64,000 nt of DNA. Origin: Oscillospiraceae bacterium (GTDB lineage: Bacteria > Bacillota > Clostridia > Oscillospirales > Ruminococcaceae). Within the stretch, counting starts at the first letter, position 1; each line of letters begins with the position of its first letter. The stretch spans positions 1-64,000 of the forward strand of contig SVMR01000001.1 of the NCBI GenBank assembly GCA_015067315.1, given 5' to 3'. Both the position numbers and the translations under genes were made by a program. The notes under the pieces were generated by a model that saw only the letters and a program-made list of their open reading frames with translations, searched no databases and was not told the DNA's origin. Positions 42,386-51,257 of the stretch are shown here, one piece after another.

Positions 42386-42414
42386 ATGATATCACTATTG
42401 AACAAATTTGTCAA
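42386..42414 (-). promoter_or_regulatory. Promoter of feoA
   Basis: TTGACA (42414-42409), 17-base spacer, TATCAT (42391-42386) on the minus strand. Confidence 0.8.
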
Positions 42415-42470
42415 CAAAAATTTGGTAAATATTTCATTTTAATTTATAATTATCAATTTTGCCGCCGTTA

Positions 42471-42499
42471 TTGTAAAAGATTTGTTTATATAGTATAAT
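42471..42499 (+). promoter_or_regulatory. Promoter of mtaB
   Basis: TTGTAA (42471-42476), 17-base spacer, TATAAT (42494-42499). Confidence 0.7.
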
Positions 42500-42541
42500 T
42501 ATATTTCAGCCATATACCTTTTCATGAAAAGGAGGATAAAA

Positions 42542-43861
42542 ATGAAGGCTGCTTTTTTCACTCTCGGCTGCAAAGTCAACCAATATGAAACCCAGATTAT
42601 GGAGCAGGCTTTTTCAAAAGCCGGCTTTGAAATAGTTGAACCGGATGAAGGCGCGGACGTTTTTGTAATAAATTCCTGCACCGTTACCGGAACCGGCGAC
42701 AAAAAATCCCGCCAGATGCTCCGCCATTTCCGCAGGAAAAATCCGAACGCGGTAATCGCCCTTACCGGATGCTATCCCCAGGCTTTTCCGGATGAAGCTT
42801 CCCTTCTTCTTGAAGCGGACGTTGTAACCGGTTCCGCGGACAGAAGCCAGGTTCTTCCGGCAATTCTCGATGCCCTTGACGGAAAAAGAGTTGTGCATAT
42901 AACCCCCCACGAAAAATTCGAGGAATTCGAACCCATGCAGGCAAGCGGAATGCTTGACCGCACAAGGGCTTTTGTAAAAATCCAGGACGGATGCGACAAC
43001 CGCTGTTCCTACTGCATTATTCCGAAGGCAAGGGGTCATGTCCGTTCAAAACCCCTTAAAGATATTGAACGGGAACTCGAAAGCCTTCTCGGTCACGGCT
43101 ACAACGAAGTTGTTCTTGCGGGAATCAATCTTCCGTTCTACGGAAGGGATCTCGGTCTTTCCCTCATCAACGCCGTTGAGCTTTCCTGCGAAATCATGCC
43201 GAGGGTCCGGCTCAGCTCCCTTGAACCGGAACTTCTTTCCCGGGAAGACGTCGAACGCCTTGCGAAGCTTCCGAACTTCTGTCCCCAGTTCCATCTTTCT
43301 CTCCAGAGCGGATGCGACCGCACCCTTAACCGCATGAGAAGAAGATACAACACCGATATGTACCGGGAAGTTGTAAAAAATATCCGGGAATTCTTCCCCA
43401 ACGGCGGACTTACAACCGACGTTATAGTCGGCTTCCCCGGCGAAACGGAAGAGGATTTTGAGGAATCCTGCCGCTTCATCGAGGAAATGGGCTTTGCGAA
43501 AGTCCATGTTTTCCCCTATTCGAGAAGAACCGGAACCGACGCCGCGGAAATGCCCGACCAGGTTCCTAACGCGGTAAAAACCGCAAGGGCGGCAAAAATG
43601 GCGGAAAGAGCCGAGGCAGTCCGCCAGAAATTCCTTGCGGAGCAGGTCGGTCTTACCGAATCCGTCCTCATCGAATCGGAAATCAGGGACGGCATGATGC
43701 AGGGTTACACGATGAACTATACTCCCGTTGTAATTCCGGCGGTAAAATCCCTTCTCTGCACCGTTCAGGAAGTTGTGATAACCGGAGTTTCCGGTGACGT
43801 TTGCACCGGAAGAATCAAAAATCCTCCGGTAGGATACGACCCCATGGGTATGTTCGAATAA
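42542..43861 (+). CDS. mtaB: tRNA (t6A37) methylthiotransferase MtaB
   Basis: A 439-residue radical-SAM methylthiotransferase that turns t6A37 of tRNA into ms2t6A. UPF0004 domain with three Cys for the auxiliary cluster (GCKVNQYE, NSCTVT, TGCYPQ), radical-SAM CxxxCxxC (CDNRCSYC at about 150-157), QSGCDRTLNRMRR, and a C-terminal TRAM region. The ATG at 42542 is six bases after AAGGAGG; the in-frame ATG at 42524 precedes the ribosome site. Confidence 0.93.
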   Translation: MKAAFFTLGCKVNQYETQIMEQAFSKAGFEIVEPDEGADVFVINSCTVTGTGDKKSRQMLRHFRRKNPNAVIALTGCYPQAFPDEASLLLEADVVTGSADRSQVLPAILDALDGKRVVHITPHEKFEEFEPMQASGMLDRTRAFVKIQDGCDNRCSYCIIPKARGHVRSKPLKDIERELESLLGHGYNEVVLAGINLPFYGRDLGLSLINAVELSCEIMPRVRLSSLEPELLSREDVERLAKLPNFCPQFHLSLQSGCDRTLNRMRRRYNTDMYREVVKNIREFFPNGGLTTDVIVGFPGETEEDFEESCRFIEEMGFAKVHVFPYSRRTGTDAAEMPDQVPNAVKTARAAKMAERAEAVRQKFLAEQVGLTESVLIESEIRDGMMQGYTMNYTPVVIPAVKSLLCTVQEVVITGVSGDVCTGRIKNPPVGYDPMGMFE

Positions 43862-43863
43862 AG

Positions 43864-43900
43864 AAAAAACGGCATAAACCGCATGTTTATGCCGTTTTTT
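43864..43900 (+). terminator. Terminator after mtaB
   Basis: AAAAAACGGCATAAAC/GTTTATGCCGTTTTTT around a five-base loop. Confidence 0.93.
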
Positions 43901-43940
43901 CAATCTTTAAAAAATTTTTGAAAAAATTTCAAAAAAAGTG

Positions 43941-43969
43941 TTGACATTTTCTGTCCGTTCGTGTATAAT
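43941..43969 (+). promoter_or_regulatory. Promoter of the tRNA-Asp-tRNA-Thr pair
   Basis: TTGACA (43941-43946), 17-base spacer, TATAAT (43964-43969): a perfect consensus promoter. Confidence 0.9.
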
Positions 43970-43998
43970 AATCAGCGTTGACCCCACAAGGTCATTGT

Positions 43999-44075
43999 GG
44001 CCCGGTAGTTCAGCTGGTTAGAACGCTAGCCTGTCACGCTAGAGGTCGAGGGTTCGAGCCCCTTCCGGGTCGCCA
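43999..44075 (+). tRNA. tRNA-Asp (anticodon GTC)
   Basis: A 77-base cloverleaf: acceptor GGCCCGG/CCGGGTC, D-loop AGCTGGTTAGA, anticodon loop CTGTCAC (anticodon GTC), T-loop GTTCGAGCC, encoded CCA. Confidence 0.96.
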
Positions 44076-44080
44076 CTTTT

Positions 44081-44156
44081 GCTGATGTAGCTCAGTAGGC
44101 AGAGCACTTCCTTGGTAAGGAAGAGGTCATCAGTTCGAATCTGATTATCAGCTCCA
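44081..44156 (+). tRNA. tRNA-Thr (anticodon GGT)
   Basis: A 76-base cloverleaf: acceptor GCTGATG/TATCAGC, anticodon stem CTTCC/GGAAG around TTGGTAA (anticodon GGT), T-loop GTTCGAATC, encoded CCA. Five bases after tRNA-Asp, so co-transcribed. Confidence 0.95.
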
Positions 44157-44158
44157 TC

Positions 44159-44184
44159 AAGCCGCTACATTAAGCGGCTTTTTG
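44159..44184 (+). terminator. Terminator after tRNA-Thr
   Basis: AAGCCGCT/AGCGGCTT with a short loop and five T. Confidence 0.85.
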
Positions 44185-44279
44185 CTATGTTGGAGCTTTT
44201 ACATAGATGAACTTCGCTTTGGAAAATGTCCTTTGCGGAGTTATTTTTTTGCCTTTTTTGACATGGATTCCAAAAAAAT

Positions 44280-44536
44280 CCTCCCCGTTTTCACGGAGTT
44301 TTTTAAAACAGTTGCAGTCCCGGCACGTTGTTTGTCGGGACTTTTTTTATTTTAACAGATTTTCTGCATATTCCTGCCTCTCCCTTTGGGAGAGGTGCCC
44401 CTAAGTGGCGGAAAGGGAAACACCCTCTCAGTCACGCCTACGGCGTGCCAGCTCTCCCAAGGGGAGAGCCAGGAGCATTGCCGCACCGAAGCAGGACGCA
44501 AAAACCGACCTATGATCGCAGCCACAGGTCGGTTTC
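44280..44536. repeat. Gene-free stretch with hairpins and repeat mosaic D
   Basis: Between tRNA-Thr and the reductase gene no coding region is convincing. There are terminator-like stems at 44280-44305 (CTCC...GGAG then T) and 44316-44350 (AGTCCCG/CGGGACT then T), a repeat block with CTCTCCC/GGGAGAG arms at 44377-44393 and 44453-44467 enclosing ACGCCTACGGCGT, and a final AAACCGACCT/AGGTCGGTTT hairpin at 44502-44536. The repeat resembles the mosaics at 24-31 kb in style but not in sequence. Confidence 0.65.
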
Positions 44537-44575
44537 AATGTTTTATAACGCCCCGTCTTTCCGCGCAGGGCTTTT

Positions 44576-45922
44576 TTATTTTTTATCAAGGCTGTCGAGG
44601 AGTTTTTTATAGGGCATAAGCATTCCCTCGTTCATTTTATTGCCCATTTTTGCCTTTATCTTCGGGTTTCCAATCATTGCGCCGACGGCATACATGGCGA
44701 GCATTCTCGGCCATTTTTTCTGGGGGAAGTCATACTGACCGTGGGATTTATAGAATTTATGGTCCGCTTTCATCATTCCCTGCATCTGCCAGATAAGGTC
44801 GCGGAAAATTTTCATTCCGCCGATTCCGTAAAAATTCTGCGGCGGAACGTATTTGTTTTCTATGGAGTAGTTCAAAGTTTCCGCAAGGCGGTCGATTTCG
44901 GAATCCGGGTCGGTTTCGTCCGCCGCAACTCCCACAAGGAAGTTTCCGCCAACCTGCGCTCTTGCTTCGATTATCATCCGGAGGTTTTCCTCTTCGGAAA
45001 GATTTCCGGAAACGAGATAGCCGAAGGGCATTCCCATGGTTACGGTGCGGTGACCGTTGCAGAACTGGCGGTCGTCATACATTTTGAAAAGTGCTCCCAT
45101 GGAATGGTCCTTGATGCTGAAAGCGACTACGATTGCTTCGCCGGTCTGGATTTCTTTCCGCAGGAATTCATCGAAGCCGTCTTTATAGACGCATTTTCCG
45201 GAAACGGCGCAGCTGAAACAGCCGAGGCAGCCGCCGGAAAAAGGATATTCCCGGATGTTGATGACCCTTGTTTTTCTCGGGAAAACCGCGGAAAAACGGT
45301 TTATCATAGCTTCAAGCTGTTTGTTTTCCGGTTCGCAGTCCGTAAGGATAACTACGTCGCCGGGTTTGTTTTCTTCGGTTTTTTCCGGCAGGGAAACGGG
45401 AAGATTTTTCGCTTCCGAAGGTTTTTCCGGCGCGGTTTCGGAAAAGCCGTTTTCCGCGTTCCAGATTGCAAAATCGAAGAATTCCCTTGCCTCTTTCTGT
45501 CCTTTTTCGGAAAGAAGGTCGTCCATATCCGCGGAAAGACCTTTGATATATTTCATATCCATATCGAAGCAGTTGTCGCGGATATAGTTATGGGCGGTGA
45601 TATCGTAAAAATGCTTGGAAGTTGAAAACTGGGTGACGAATTTTCCGGAAACGGAAACGCCCTTTTCCTTCATAAGTTCAATAAAGCGGTGGAGCTGGCA
45701 GGGCGCAATGAAGGTATATACCGGATATGAAAAGATTATAAGTTCCGCGTTTTCAATGGCTTCTTTTGCGGCGGAAAAATCTTTTTCAAGCGCTTTTATT
45801 TTTTGCCCCGCATCAAGAACGGAAAATTCGTGTTCAGGATGAAGTTTTTCGAGATATCTGAAAGTCTGGAGGGTTATGCTGTATTTCCCCTTCGGGCTTC
45901 CGTTGATTATAAGAATTTTCAT
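44576..45922 (-). CDS. NAD(P)H-dependent FMN reductase-like protein with two flavodoxin-like domains
   Basis: A 448-residue protein made of two related flavodoxin-like halves. The first (about 1-165) starts MKILIINGSPKGKYSITLQT with an intact FMN phosphate loop. The second (about 195-350) starts DVVILTDCEPENKQLEAMI, where the loop is altered, and contains the Cys-rich CLGCFSCAVSGKCVYKDG. A helical C-terminal tail follows. The double build suggests electron transfer between two flavins or a redox site plus a degenerate half. Standalone gene. Confidence 0.8.
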   Translation of the reverse strand: MKILIINGSPKGKYSITLQTFRYLEKLHPEHEFSVLDAGQKIKALEKDFSAAKEAIENAELIIFSYPVYTFIAPCQLHRFIELMKEKGVSVSGKFVTQFSTSKHFYDITAHNYIRDNCFDMDMKYIKGLSADMDDLLSEKGQKEAREFFDFAIWNAENGFSETAPEKPSEAKNLPVSLPEKTEENKPGDVVILTDCEPENKQLEAMINRFSAVFPRKTRVINIREYPFSGGCLGCFSCAVSGKCVYKDGFDEFLRKEIQTGEAIVVAFSIKDHSMGALFKMYDDRQFCNGHRTVTMGMPFGYLVSGNLSEEENLRMIIEARAQVGGNFLVGVAADETDPDSEIDRLAETLNYSIENKYVPPQNFYGIGGMKIFRDLIWQMQGMMKADHKFYKSHGQYDFPQKKWPRMLAMYAVGAMIGNPKIKAKMGNKMNEGMLMPYKKLLDSLDKK

Positions 45923-46004
45923 CGATTTTCCCCTTTTTATAAGGATTTTTCGATATAATTATATCATCAAAAGTTATAAAAATCAACGAATCCGCAGTCC
46001 GTGC

Positions 46005-46041
46005 TCAAAAAGAAACCCCGTGCTCAGATTTGAGCACGGGG
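46005..46041 (-). terminator. Terminator after the M42 peptidase, built from an inverted CGTGCTCA pair
   Basis: CCCCGTGCTCA (46016-46026) pairs with TGAGCACGGGG (46031-46041), followed by T-rich sequence on the minus strand. A third copy of the word lies at 46001-46007. Confidence 0.9.
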
Positions 46042-46059
46042 GCTTTGCATCAATTTTAA

Positions 46060-47100
46060 TCAGATGTCAAGAACGTATCCGAGAAGAAGGTTTGTTGTAT
46101 TGAGCAGACCGGAAATATGGGTTCTTTCCATTCCGTGGCTGCACCAGACCGCCATTCCGAAAGTTCCGATTCTGAGGTTGTTGCCCGCTCTCAAAGCGGC
46201 GGTTGCGTCGGTTCCGTAATGGTAATAGATATCCACTTCGTAATCGCATCCTGCCTTTTCCGCATAACCGATAAGGCGGTTGGTGAGTTCAAAATCATAA
46301 GGAGCGGCGGCATCTTTTCCACAGATTGAAACGGCGTATTCGTTTCCGTCATAATCCGGTCCGATAAGACCGATATCGATTGCGACGTATTCGGAAACTT
46401 CCGGAGGAACGTAGGTTCCGCCCATGCCGATTTCTTCGGAATAGGGGAAGGCAAGAATTGTTCTGTATTTCGGTTTAAGGTTGTTTTCGGTGAGGTATTT
46501 GAGCATTGCGAAAACGCAGGCTATTGCGCCTTTGTCGTCGATGAAGCGGGATTTTATATATCCGTTTTCGGTTACCTGGCAGCGGGGTTCAACGGAGATA
46601 AAATCGCCGTGGCGGATTCCGAGAGCCTTTACGTCCTCTTTTGAGGAAACTTTTTCGTCAAGGATTATCATCATTGTGTTTTCGTCCCGGGGAAGGGTTC
46701 TTGCGTCGTCGAAAACGTGGACGGAATGGCTCTGGCAGGTCATAAGACCGGTGTATTCCCTTCCGTCGCGGGTATGGATTGTAACGGTTTCGCCCTCATA
46801 GCTGTGGTAGTTGACTCCGCCCAGCTGACGGACGCGTATCATTCCGTTTTTATCGATGGTGCGGACGACCATTCCGAGAGTATCCGGATGGGCGCCGACC
46901 AGAACGGTTTTTGAATTATCCTCGCCCTCAAGGGTGATATATGCGGTGCTCTTGTTATCATAAGTCACCTTCTGACCGAATTTTGCGGCATATTCTTCAA
47001 GAACCGGGTTCATTTTTACGTAATAGCCGACGGGGCTTGGAACGTTTACGATATCTTTAAAACAATCGATTATAAATTTTGCGTCAACATCAAATTTCAT
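46060..47100 (-). CDS. M42 family glutamyl aminopeptidase-like metallopeptidase
   Basis: A 346-residue di-metal aminopeptidase of the M42 (FrvX/YsdC) family: metal and catalytic motifs GAHPDTLG (about 68-75), RFIDDKGAIA (about 185-194), SEEIGMGGT (about 217-225) and a late HGMERTHISG. The AHPD and DDKG forms differ slightly from the common AHMD and DNR. The ATG at 47100 follows AGAGGTG. Cytosolic peptide trimming is the family role. Confidence 0.9.
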   Translation of the reverse strand: MKFDVDAKFIIDCFKDIVNVPSPVGYYVKMNPVLEEYAAKFGQKVTYDNKSTAYITLEGEDNSKTVLVGAHPDTLGMVVRTIDKNGMIRVRQLGGVNYHSYEGETVTIHTRDGREYTGLMTCQSHSVHVFDDARTLPRDENTMMIILDEKVSSKEDVKALGIRHGDFISVEPRCQVTENGYIKSRFIDDKGAIACVFAMLKYLTENNLKPKYRTILAFPYSEEIGMGGTYVPPEVSEYVAIDIGLIGPDYDGNEYAVSICGKDAAAPYDFELTNRLIGYAEKAGCDYEVDIYYHYGTDATAALRAGNNLRIGTFGMAVWCSHGMERTHISGLLNTTNLLLGYVLDI

Positions 47101-47301
47101 CAGCCTGCACCTCTTTTAATTCATAAAATGATTTTTTCCTTTTTTCAAAAAAAGGTTTTATAAGATGATTATACCACTCTTCGGGGAACTTTCAAGCGGC
47201 AAAAATGCAGTAAATCCTGCAAGTTTTTTCATCTTTTGCGGAGCGCTTTCAAAATGTGCCAAATAGCCAAAATTTATGTCTGTTAAGCGCGTTTTTTGTC
47301 C

Positions 47302-47330
47302 TTGACTTTTTCCTATAATAATGTTAAATT
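47302..47330 (+). promoter_or_regulatory. Likely promoter of the purine operon
   Basis: TTGACT (47302-47307), 17-base spacer, TAAATT (47325-47330); a nearby TATAAT at 47314-47319 could alternatively be the -10 with a poor -35. The aptamer starts at 47351. Confidence 0.45.
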
Positions 47331-47350
47331 AGTTATATTAAGTGAATACA

Positions 47351-47452
47351 CATTCTTTGCAACTGACGGACATAGGTGGAGCACCACGGTGGAGCAAAGA
47401 ATGAATTTGGGGAAGCTTTCCCCTTTTTTATTTCAGCCGACCGTCTGGGCAC
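47351..47452 (+). promoter_or_regulatory. ZTP (pfl-type) riboswitch
   Basis: CATTCTTTGC (47351-47360) pairs with GCAAAGAATG (47394-47403) and encloses the conserved CTGACGGACATAGGTGGA and ACCACGGTGGAGC segments. A variable GGGGAAGCTTTCCCC hairpin follows, then the hallmark CCGACCGTCTGGGC (47438-47451) that forms the pseudoknot with the first domain. It senses ZMP/ZTP, which builds up when 10-formyl-THF is short, and sits before purE. Confidence 0.92.
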
Positions 47453-47500
47453 ATTTACTTCTTCCGATAAGCAAGGAGTAAGTGTGTCCATTTTTTATTT
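47450..47500 (+). terminator. Expression-platform terminator of the ZTP riboswitch
   Basis: CACATTTACTTCTT pairs with AAGGAGTAAGTGTG, followed by ATTTTTTATTTT (47490-47501). The left arm abuts and competes with the 3' part of the aptamer, so ZMP binding should allow read-through. Confidence 0.82.
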
Positions 47501-47517
47501 TGTAAAGGAGATTGACT

Positions 47518-48006
47518 ATGAAAAAAGTAGGAATCATCATGGGCAGCGACAGCGATCTTCCGATCGTAACCAAAGCAACCGATACCCTTAAAGCACTCGA
47601 AATTCCTTTTGAAGTGCATGTTTATTCCGCGCACAGAACTCCTGTCGAAGCACGCGATTTTGCGGTCAACGCAAGAAAAAACGGCTTCGGCGCAATCATT
47701 GCGGCCGCAGGCATGGCGGCGCATCTTGCCGGCGCAATTGCCGCAAACACAACCCTTCCGGTAATCGGAATCCCCTGCAAATCTTCAAATCTCGACGGCA
47801 TTGACGCCCTTCTTTCAACTGTACAGATGCCCACCGGCATTCCGGTAGCAACTGTCGCAATCAACGGAGGAGCCAATGCCGCTTTGCTTTGTGCGCAGAT
47901 TCTTGCGGTTGAAGATAAGGAACTTGCCGCAAAACTCGACGCAAAGCGCGCTTCCGACGCTGCAAAAGTTCTTGAAAAAGACAAAGCGATAAGCGCATCT
48001 TTTTAA
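47518..48006 (+). CDS. purE: N5-carboxyaminoimidazole ribonucleotide mutase PurE
   Basis: A 162-residue PurE (GIIMGSDSDLP at about 5-15, SAHRTP, AAGMAAHLAG, GIPCKSSNLDGIDALLSTVQMPTG). It interconverts carboxylated AIR forms in de novo purine synthesis. No purK is in the operon, so N5-CAIR formation is either encoded elsewhere or a class II type (AIR carboxylase) is used; the sequence does not settle this. ATG at 47518 with AAAGGAG seven bases upstream. First gene after the ZTP riboswitch. Confidence 0.94.
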   Translation: MKKVGIIMGSDSDLPIVTKATDTLKALEIPFEVHVYSAHRTPVEARDFAVNARKNGFGAIIAAAGMAAHLAGAIAANTTLPVIGIPCKSSNLDGIDALLSTVQMPTGIPVATVAINGGANAALLCAQILAVEDKELAAKLDAKRASDAAKVLEKDKAISASF

Positions 48007-48059
48007 ATTTGTATTTCAATTTTATTAAAAATTTTATTTTTTAAGGAGCAATAAAAATT

Positions 48060-48746
48060 ATGGAAAACAAACTTGTTTACAGCGGCAAAACCAAAGACGT
48101 ATTCGAACTCGAAAACGGAAACTATCTCCTCAAATTCAAAGACGACTGCACCGGCAAAGACGGCGTTTTTGATCCGGGCGAAAACTCCGTAGGTCTTACA
48201 ATCGAAGGCGTCGGCGACGTTAACCTTCGTATGTCCATCTATTTCTTCGAAAAAGTCAACGCAGCGGGAATCAAAACCCATTACGTTTCCGCAGACCTTG
48301 AAAACACCACCATGGAAGTTCTTCCCGCAAAAGCTTTCGGTCACGGTCTTGAAGTAATCTGCCGCCACAAAGCAGTAGGATCCTTCATCCGCCGCTACGG
48401 CGATTATATCGAAGACGGCGCAGATCTTCCCGCATACGTTGAAACCACTTTCAAAAACGACGAAAAAGGCGATCCGCTTGTAACCAAGGATGCTCTCGTT
48501 GCTCTCGGCGTAATGAGCGACGAACAGTATGACGATATCAAAGCCATGACCCAGCAGATCACCCAGATCGTTGCAGACGACCTTAAAGAAAAAGGTCTTG
48601 TTCTTTACGATATCAAATTTGAATTCGGTTATGACAAAGACGGCAAAGTAATGCTCATCGACGAAATTGCTTCCGGCAATATGCGCGTTTACAAGGACGG
48701 AAAATATATCGACCCCATGACCCTTTCCGAACTTTTCTTCGCATAA
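48060..48746 (+). CDS. purC: SAICAR synthase PurC
   Basis: A 228-residue phosphoribosylaminoimidazole-succinocarboxamide synthase (SGKTKDVFE at about 8-16, [44 protein letters not shown]). Short clostridial form with no extensions. ATG at 48060 follows AAGGAGCAATAAA. Second gene of the operon. Confidence 0.94.
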   Translation: MENKLVYSGKTKDVFELENGNYLLKFKDDCTGKDGVFDPGENSVGLTIEGVGDVNLRMSIYFFEKVNAAGIKTHYVSADLENTTMEVLPAKAFGHGLEVICRHKAVGSFIRRYGDYIEDGADLPAYVETTFKNDEKGDPLVTKDALVALGVMSDEQYDDIKAMTQQITQIVADDLKEKGLVLYDIKFEFGYDKDGKVMLIDEIASGNMRVYKDGKYIDPMTLSELFFA

Positions 48747-48782
48747 TTCATTCTTAAAACGAAGTAAAACAAAGGAGAAAAT

Positions 48783-50207
48783 ATGGGCGGATTTTTTGGC
48801 GTAGCCTCTAAAAACGATTGTATGGTCGATGTTTTCTTCGGAACAGATTACCATTCCCACCTCGGCACTCGCCGGGGCGGAATGGCTGCTTTCGATGATG
48901 AAACCGGCCTTCAGCGGCAAATCCACAACATTGAAAACTCGCCTTTCAGAACCCGTTTTGAAAACATTTTCGACGAGATGAAAGGCAATTCTGCCATCGG
49001 ATGCATCAGCTCCATGGAACCCCAGCCCCTTCTTATTCGTTCCGGTCTGGGCGCGTTCGCAATTTGTTTTATCGGCGTTATCAACAACGCGGACGAACTT
49101 ATTGAAAAATATCTTTCCCACAAAAGCGGTTTTTTCAACGCCATGACCGGCGGAAGAGTAAACTCCGTTGAACTTCTTGCCGCTCTCATAAGCCTTAAAG
49201 AAGATTTTGTTTCCGGAATCAAGTTTGCCCAGGAAGTTATCGACGGAACCGCTTCGATTCTTATTCTTAAAGAGGGCGGACATATAATCGCCGCAAGGGA
49301 TAAGATGGGAAGGCTCCCCGTTATAATCGGAAAGGACGAAAACGGCCATTGCGTTACTTTCGAATCCTTTGCCGCAAAAAAACTCGAATATGAAATCGTA
49401 AAGGAACTCGGCCCCGGCGAAATTGTTGAACTCACTCCCGAAGAGATGATCCAGCTTGCAAAGCCCGGCAAGGAAATGCGCATCTGCGCTTTCCTTTGGT
49501 CCTATTACGGATATTCCACTTCCACCTATGAAGGAATCAACGTTGAATCCATGCGTTACCGCAACGGAAGCATTCTTGCGCAGATGGATAAAGCAAACGG
49601 TTTCTGCGACCACGTCGATTATGTCGGCGGCGTTCCGGATTCCGGCACTCCCCATGCCATCGGTTATGCGAACGAAAGCAAAATTCCCTTTGCCCGTCCG
49701 TTTATAAAATACACCCCGACCTGGGCAAGAAGCTTTATGTCAACAAAACAGACCGAAAGGGCAAAAGTTGCAAAAATGAAGCAGATGCCCGTTGATGACC
49801 TTATCAGCGGAAAGGACCTTCTTTTTGTTGACGATTCAATCGTACGCGGAACCCAGCTTCGGGAAACCGTTGATTTTCTTTACAGCAACGGCGCAAAATC
49901 CGTACACATGCGTTCCGCATGTCCCCCTATCATGTACGGATGCAAATTCCTCAACTTCTCCCGCGCAACAAGCGATATGGAACTTATTGCAAGACGCACC
50001 ATTATGGAACTTGAAGGCGAGGAAGGCTTTAACTACATCGAAGAATACAGCGACGGAAACACCGAACGCGGCAAAAAGCTCCGCAAGGCAATTTGCGATA
50101 AGCTCCATTTTGCCTCCCTCGATTTCCAGAACGTTGACGGAATCGTAAAAGCAATCGGTCTTCCCGCCTGCAAACTTTGTACTTATTGTTGGAACGGAAA
50201 GGAATAA
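48783..50207 (+). CDS. purF: Amidophosphoribosyltransferase-like PurF lacking the N-terminal Cys nucleophile
   Basis: A 474-residue PurF: N-terminal Ntn-hydrolase domain (about 1-230) and phosphoribosyltransferase domain with PRPP loop LFVDDSIVRGTQ (about 343-354). Canonical PurF begins MCGIxG, where Cys becomes the glutaminase nucleophile; here the aligned start is MGGFFGV, with Gly in its place. The ATG is unambiguous (AAAGGAG seven bases before). GTRRGG and other core residues remain. It therefore probably cannot release ammonia from glutamine by the usual route and may use free ammonia or another glutaminase. C-terminal CKLCTYCW is Cys-rich. Confidence 0.88.
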   Translation: MGGFFGVASKNDCMVDVFFGTDYHSHLGTRRGGMAAFDDETGLQRQIHNIENSPFRTRFENIFDEMKGNSAIGCISSMEPQPLLIRSGLGAFAICFIGVINNADELIEKYLSHKSGFFNAMTGGRVNSVELLAALISLKEDFVSGIKFAQEVIDGTASILILKEGGHIIAARDKMGRLPVIIGKDENGHCVTFESFAAKKLEYEIVKELGPGEIVELTPEEMIQLAKPGKEMRICAFLWSYYGYSTSTYEGINVESMRYRNGSILAQMDKANGFCDHVDYVGGVPDSGTPHAIGYANESKIPFARPFIKYTPTWARSFMSTKQTERAKVAKMKQMPVDDLISGKDLLFVDDSIVRGTQLRETVDFLYSNGAKSVHMRSACPPIMYGCKFLNFSRATSDMELIARRTIMELEGEEGFNYIEEYSDGNTERGKKLRKAICDKLHFASLDFQNVDGIVKAIGLPACKLCTYCWNGKE

Positions 50208-50213
50208 TTTATT

Positions 50214-51257
50214 ATGAACACCAATTCCAGATCTGACAGCTATGCGGCAGCCGGTGTTGATATCACCGCAGGCTACAAAGCTGTTGAACTTATGAAACAG
50301 CATATCGCAAGAACCATGACCTCCGGCGTTTGCTCCGATGTCGGCGGTTTCGGCGGACTTTTTGAACTTGATATCACCGGAATGGAAAGACCCGTTCTTG
50401 TTTCCGGAACCGACGGTGTCGGCACCAAGCTCAAACTTGCGTTCCTCCTCAACAAACACGATACCGTAGGTATCGACTGCGTTGCAATGTGCGTGAACGA
50501 CATCATCTGCGTCGGCGCAAAACCCCTTTTCTTCCTTGACTACATTGCCTGCGGCAAAAACGTTCCGGAAAGAATTGCGGATATCGTCAAAGGCGTTGCG
50601 GAAGGCTGCGTCCAGTCCGGCTGCGCTCTCATCGGCGGCGAAACCGCGGAAATGCCCGGTTTTTATCCCGCAGACGAATACGACCTTGCAGGTTATTCCA
50701 CCGGCGTTGTGGATAAGAAAAACATCATCGACAACAAAACCATGAAACCCGGCGACGTTGTGATCGCTCTTCCTTCAAGCGGCGTTCATTCCAACGGTTT
50801 TTCCCTTGTAAGAAAAGTTTTCGACGTTGAAAACACCGATATCACCGTTCCGGAAGAAAGACTCGGCGGAAAATCCATCGGCGAAACTCTTCTCACCCCC
50901 ACCAGAATTTATGTAAAATCCGTACTTGCACTTCTTGAAAAAGTTAAAGTAAAAGGCATTTCCCATATCACCGGCGGCGGTTTTTATGAAAACATCCCGC
51001 GCTCCATTCCCGACGGTCTTGGCGCAAGAATCAACCGCAAAGACGTAAGAGTTCTTCCTATCTTCGAACTTCTTATGGAACGCGGCGGAATTTCCGAACA
51101 CGATATGTTCAACACTTTCAATATGGGTGTTGGCATGAGCATTGTTGTTTCCGCGGAAGACGCAGAAACCGCACTTGCAATCCTTAAAGAAAACGGCGAA
51201 GACGCCTACATCATCGGAACTATCGAAGAATCTGAGGAGAAAATCACCATATGCTGA
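50214..51257 (+). CDS. purM: Phosphoribosylformylglycinamidine cyclo-ligase PurM (AIR synthase)
   Basis: A 347-residue AIR synthase ([71 protein letters not shown]-like segment). Homodimeric ATP-dependent enzyme of the PurM/PurL superfamily. Overlaps the FNT gene by seven bases. Confidence 0.94.
   Translation: MNTNSRSDSYAAAGVDITAGYKAVELMKQHIARTMTSGVCSDVGGFGGLFELDITGMERPVLVSGTDGVGTKLKLAFLLNKHDTVGIDCVAMCVNDIICVGAKPLFFLDYIACGKNVPERIADIVKGVAEGCVQSGCALIGGETAEMPGFYPADEYDLAGYSTGVVDKKNIIDNKTMKPGDVVIALPSSGVHSNGFSLVRKVFDVENTDITVPEERLGGKSIGETLLTPTRIYVKSVLALLEKVKVKGISHITGGGFYENIPRSIPDGLGARINRKDVRVLPIFELLMERGGISEHDMFNTFNMGVGMSIVVSAEDAETALAILKENGEDAYIIGTIEESEEKITIC

Noticed and set aside
47351-47500. Guanine or PreQ1 riboswitch before purE
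   Set aside because: The conserved CCGACCGTCTGGGC and GGTGGA...ACCAC elements fit the ZTP class, and no purine-type junction sequence is seen.
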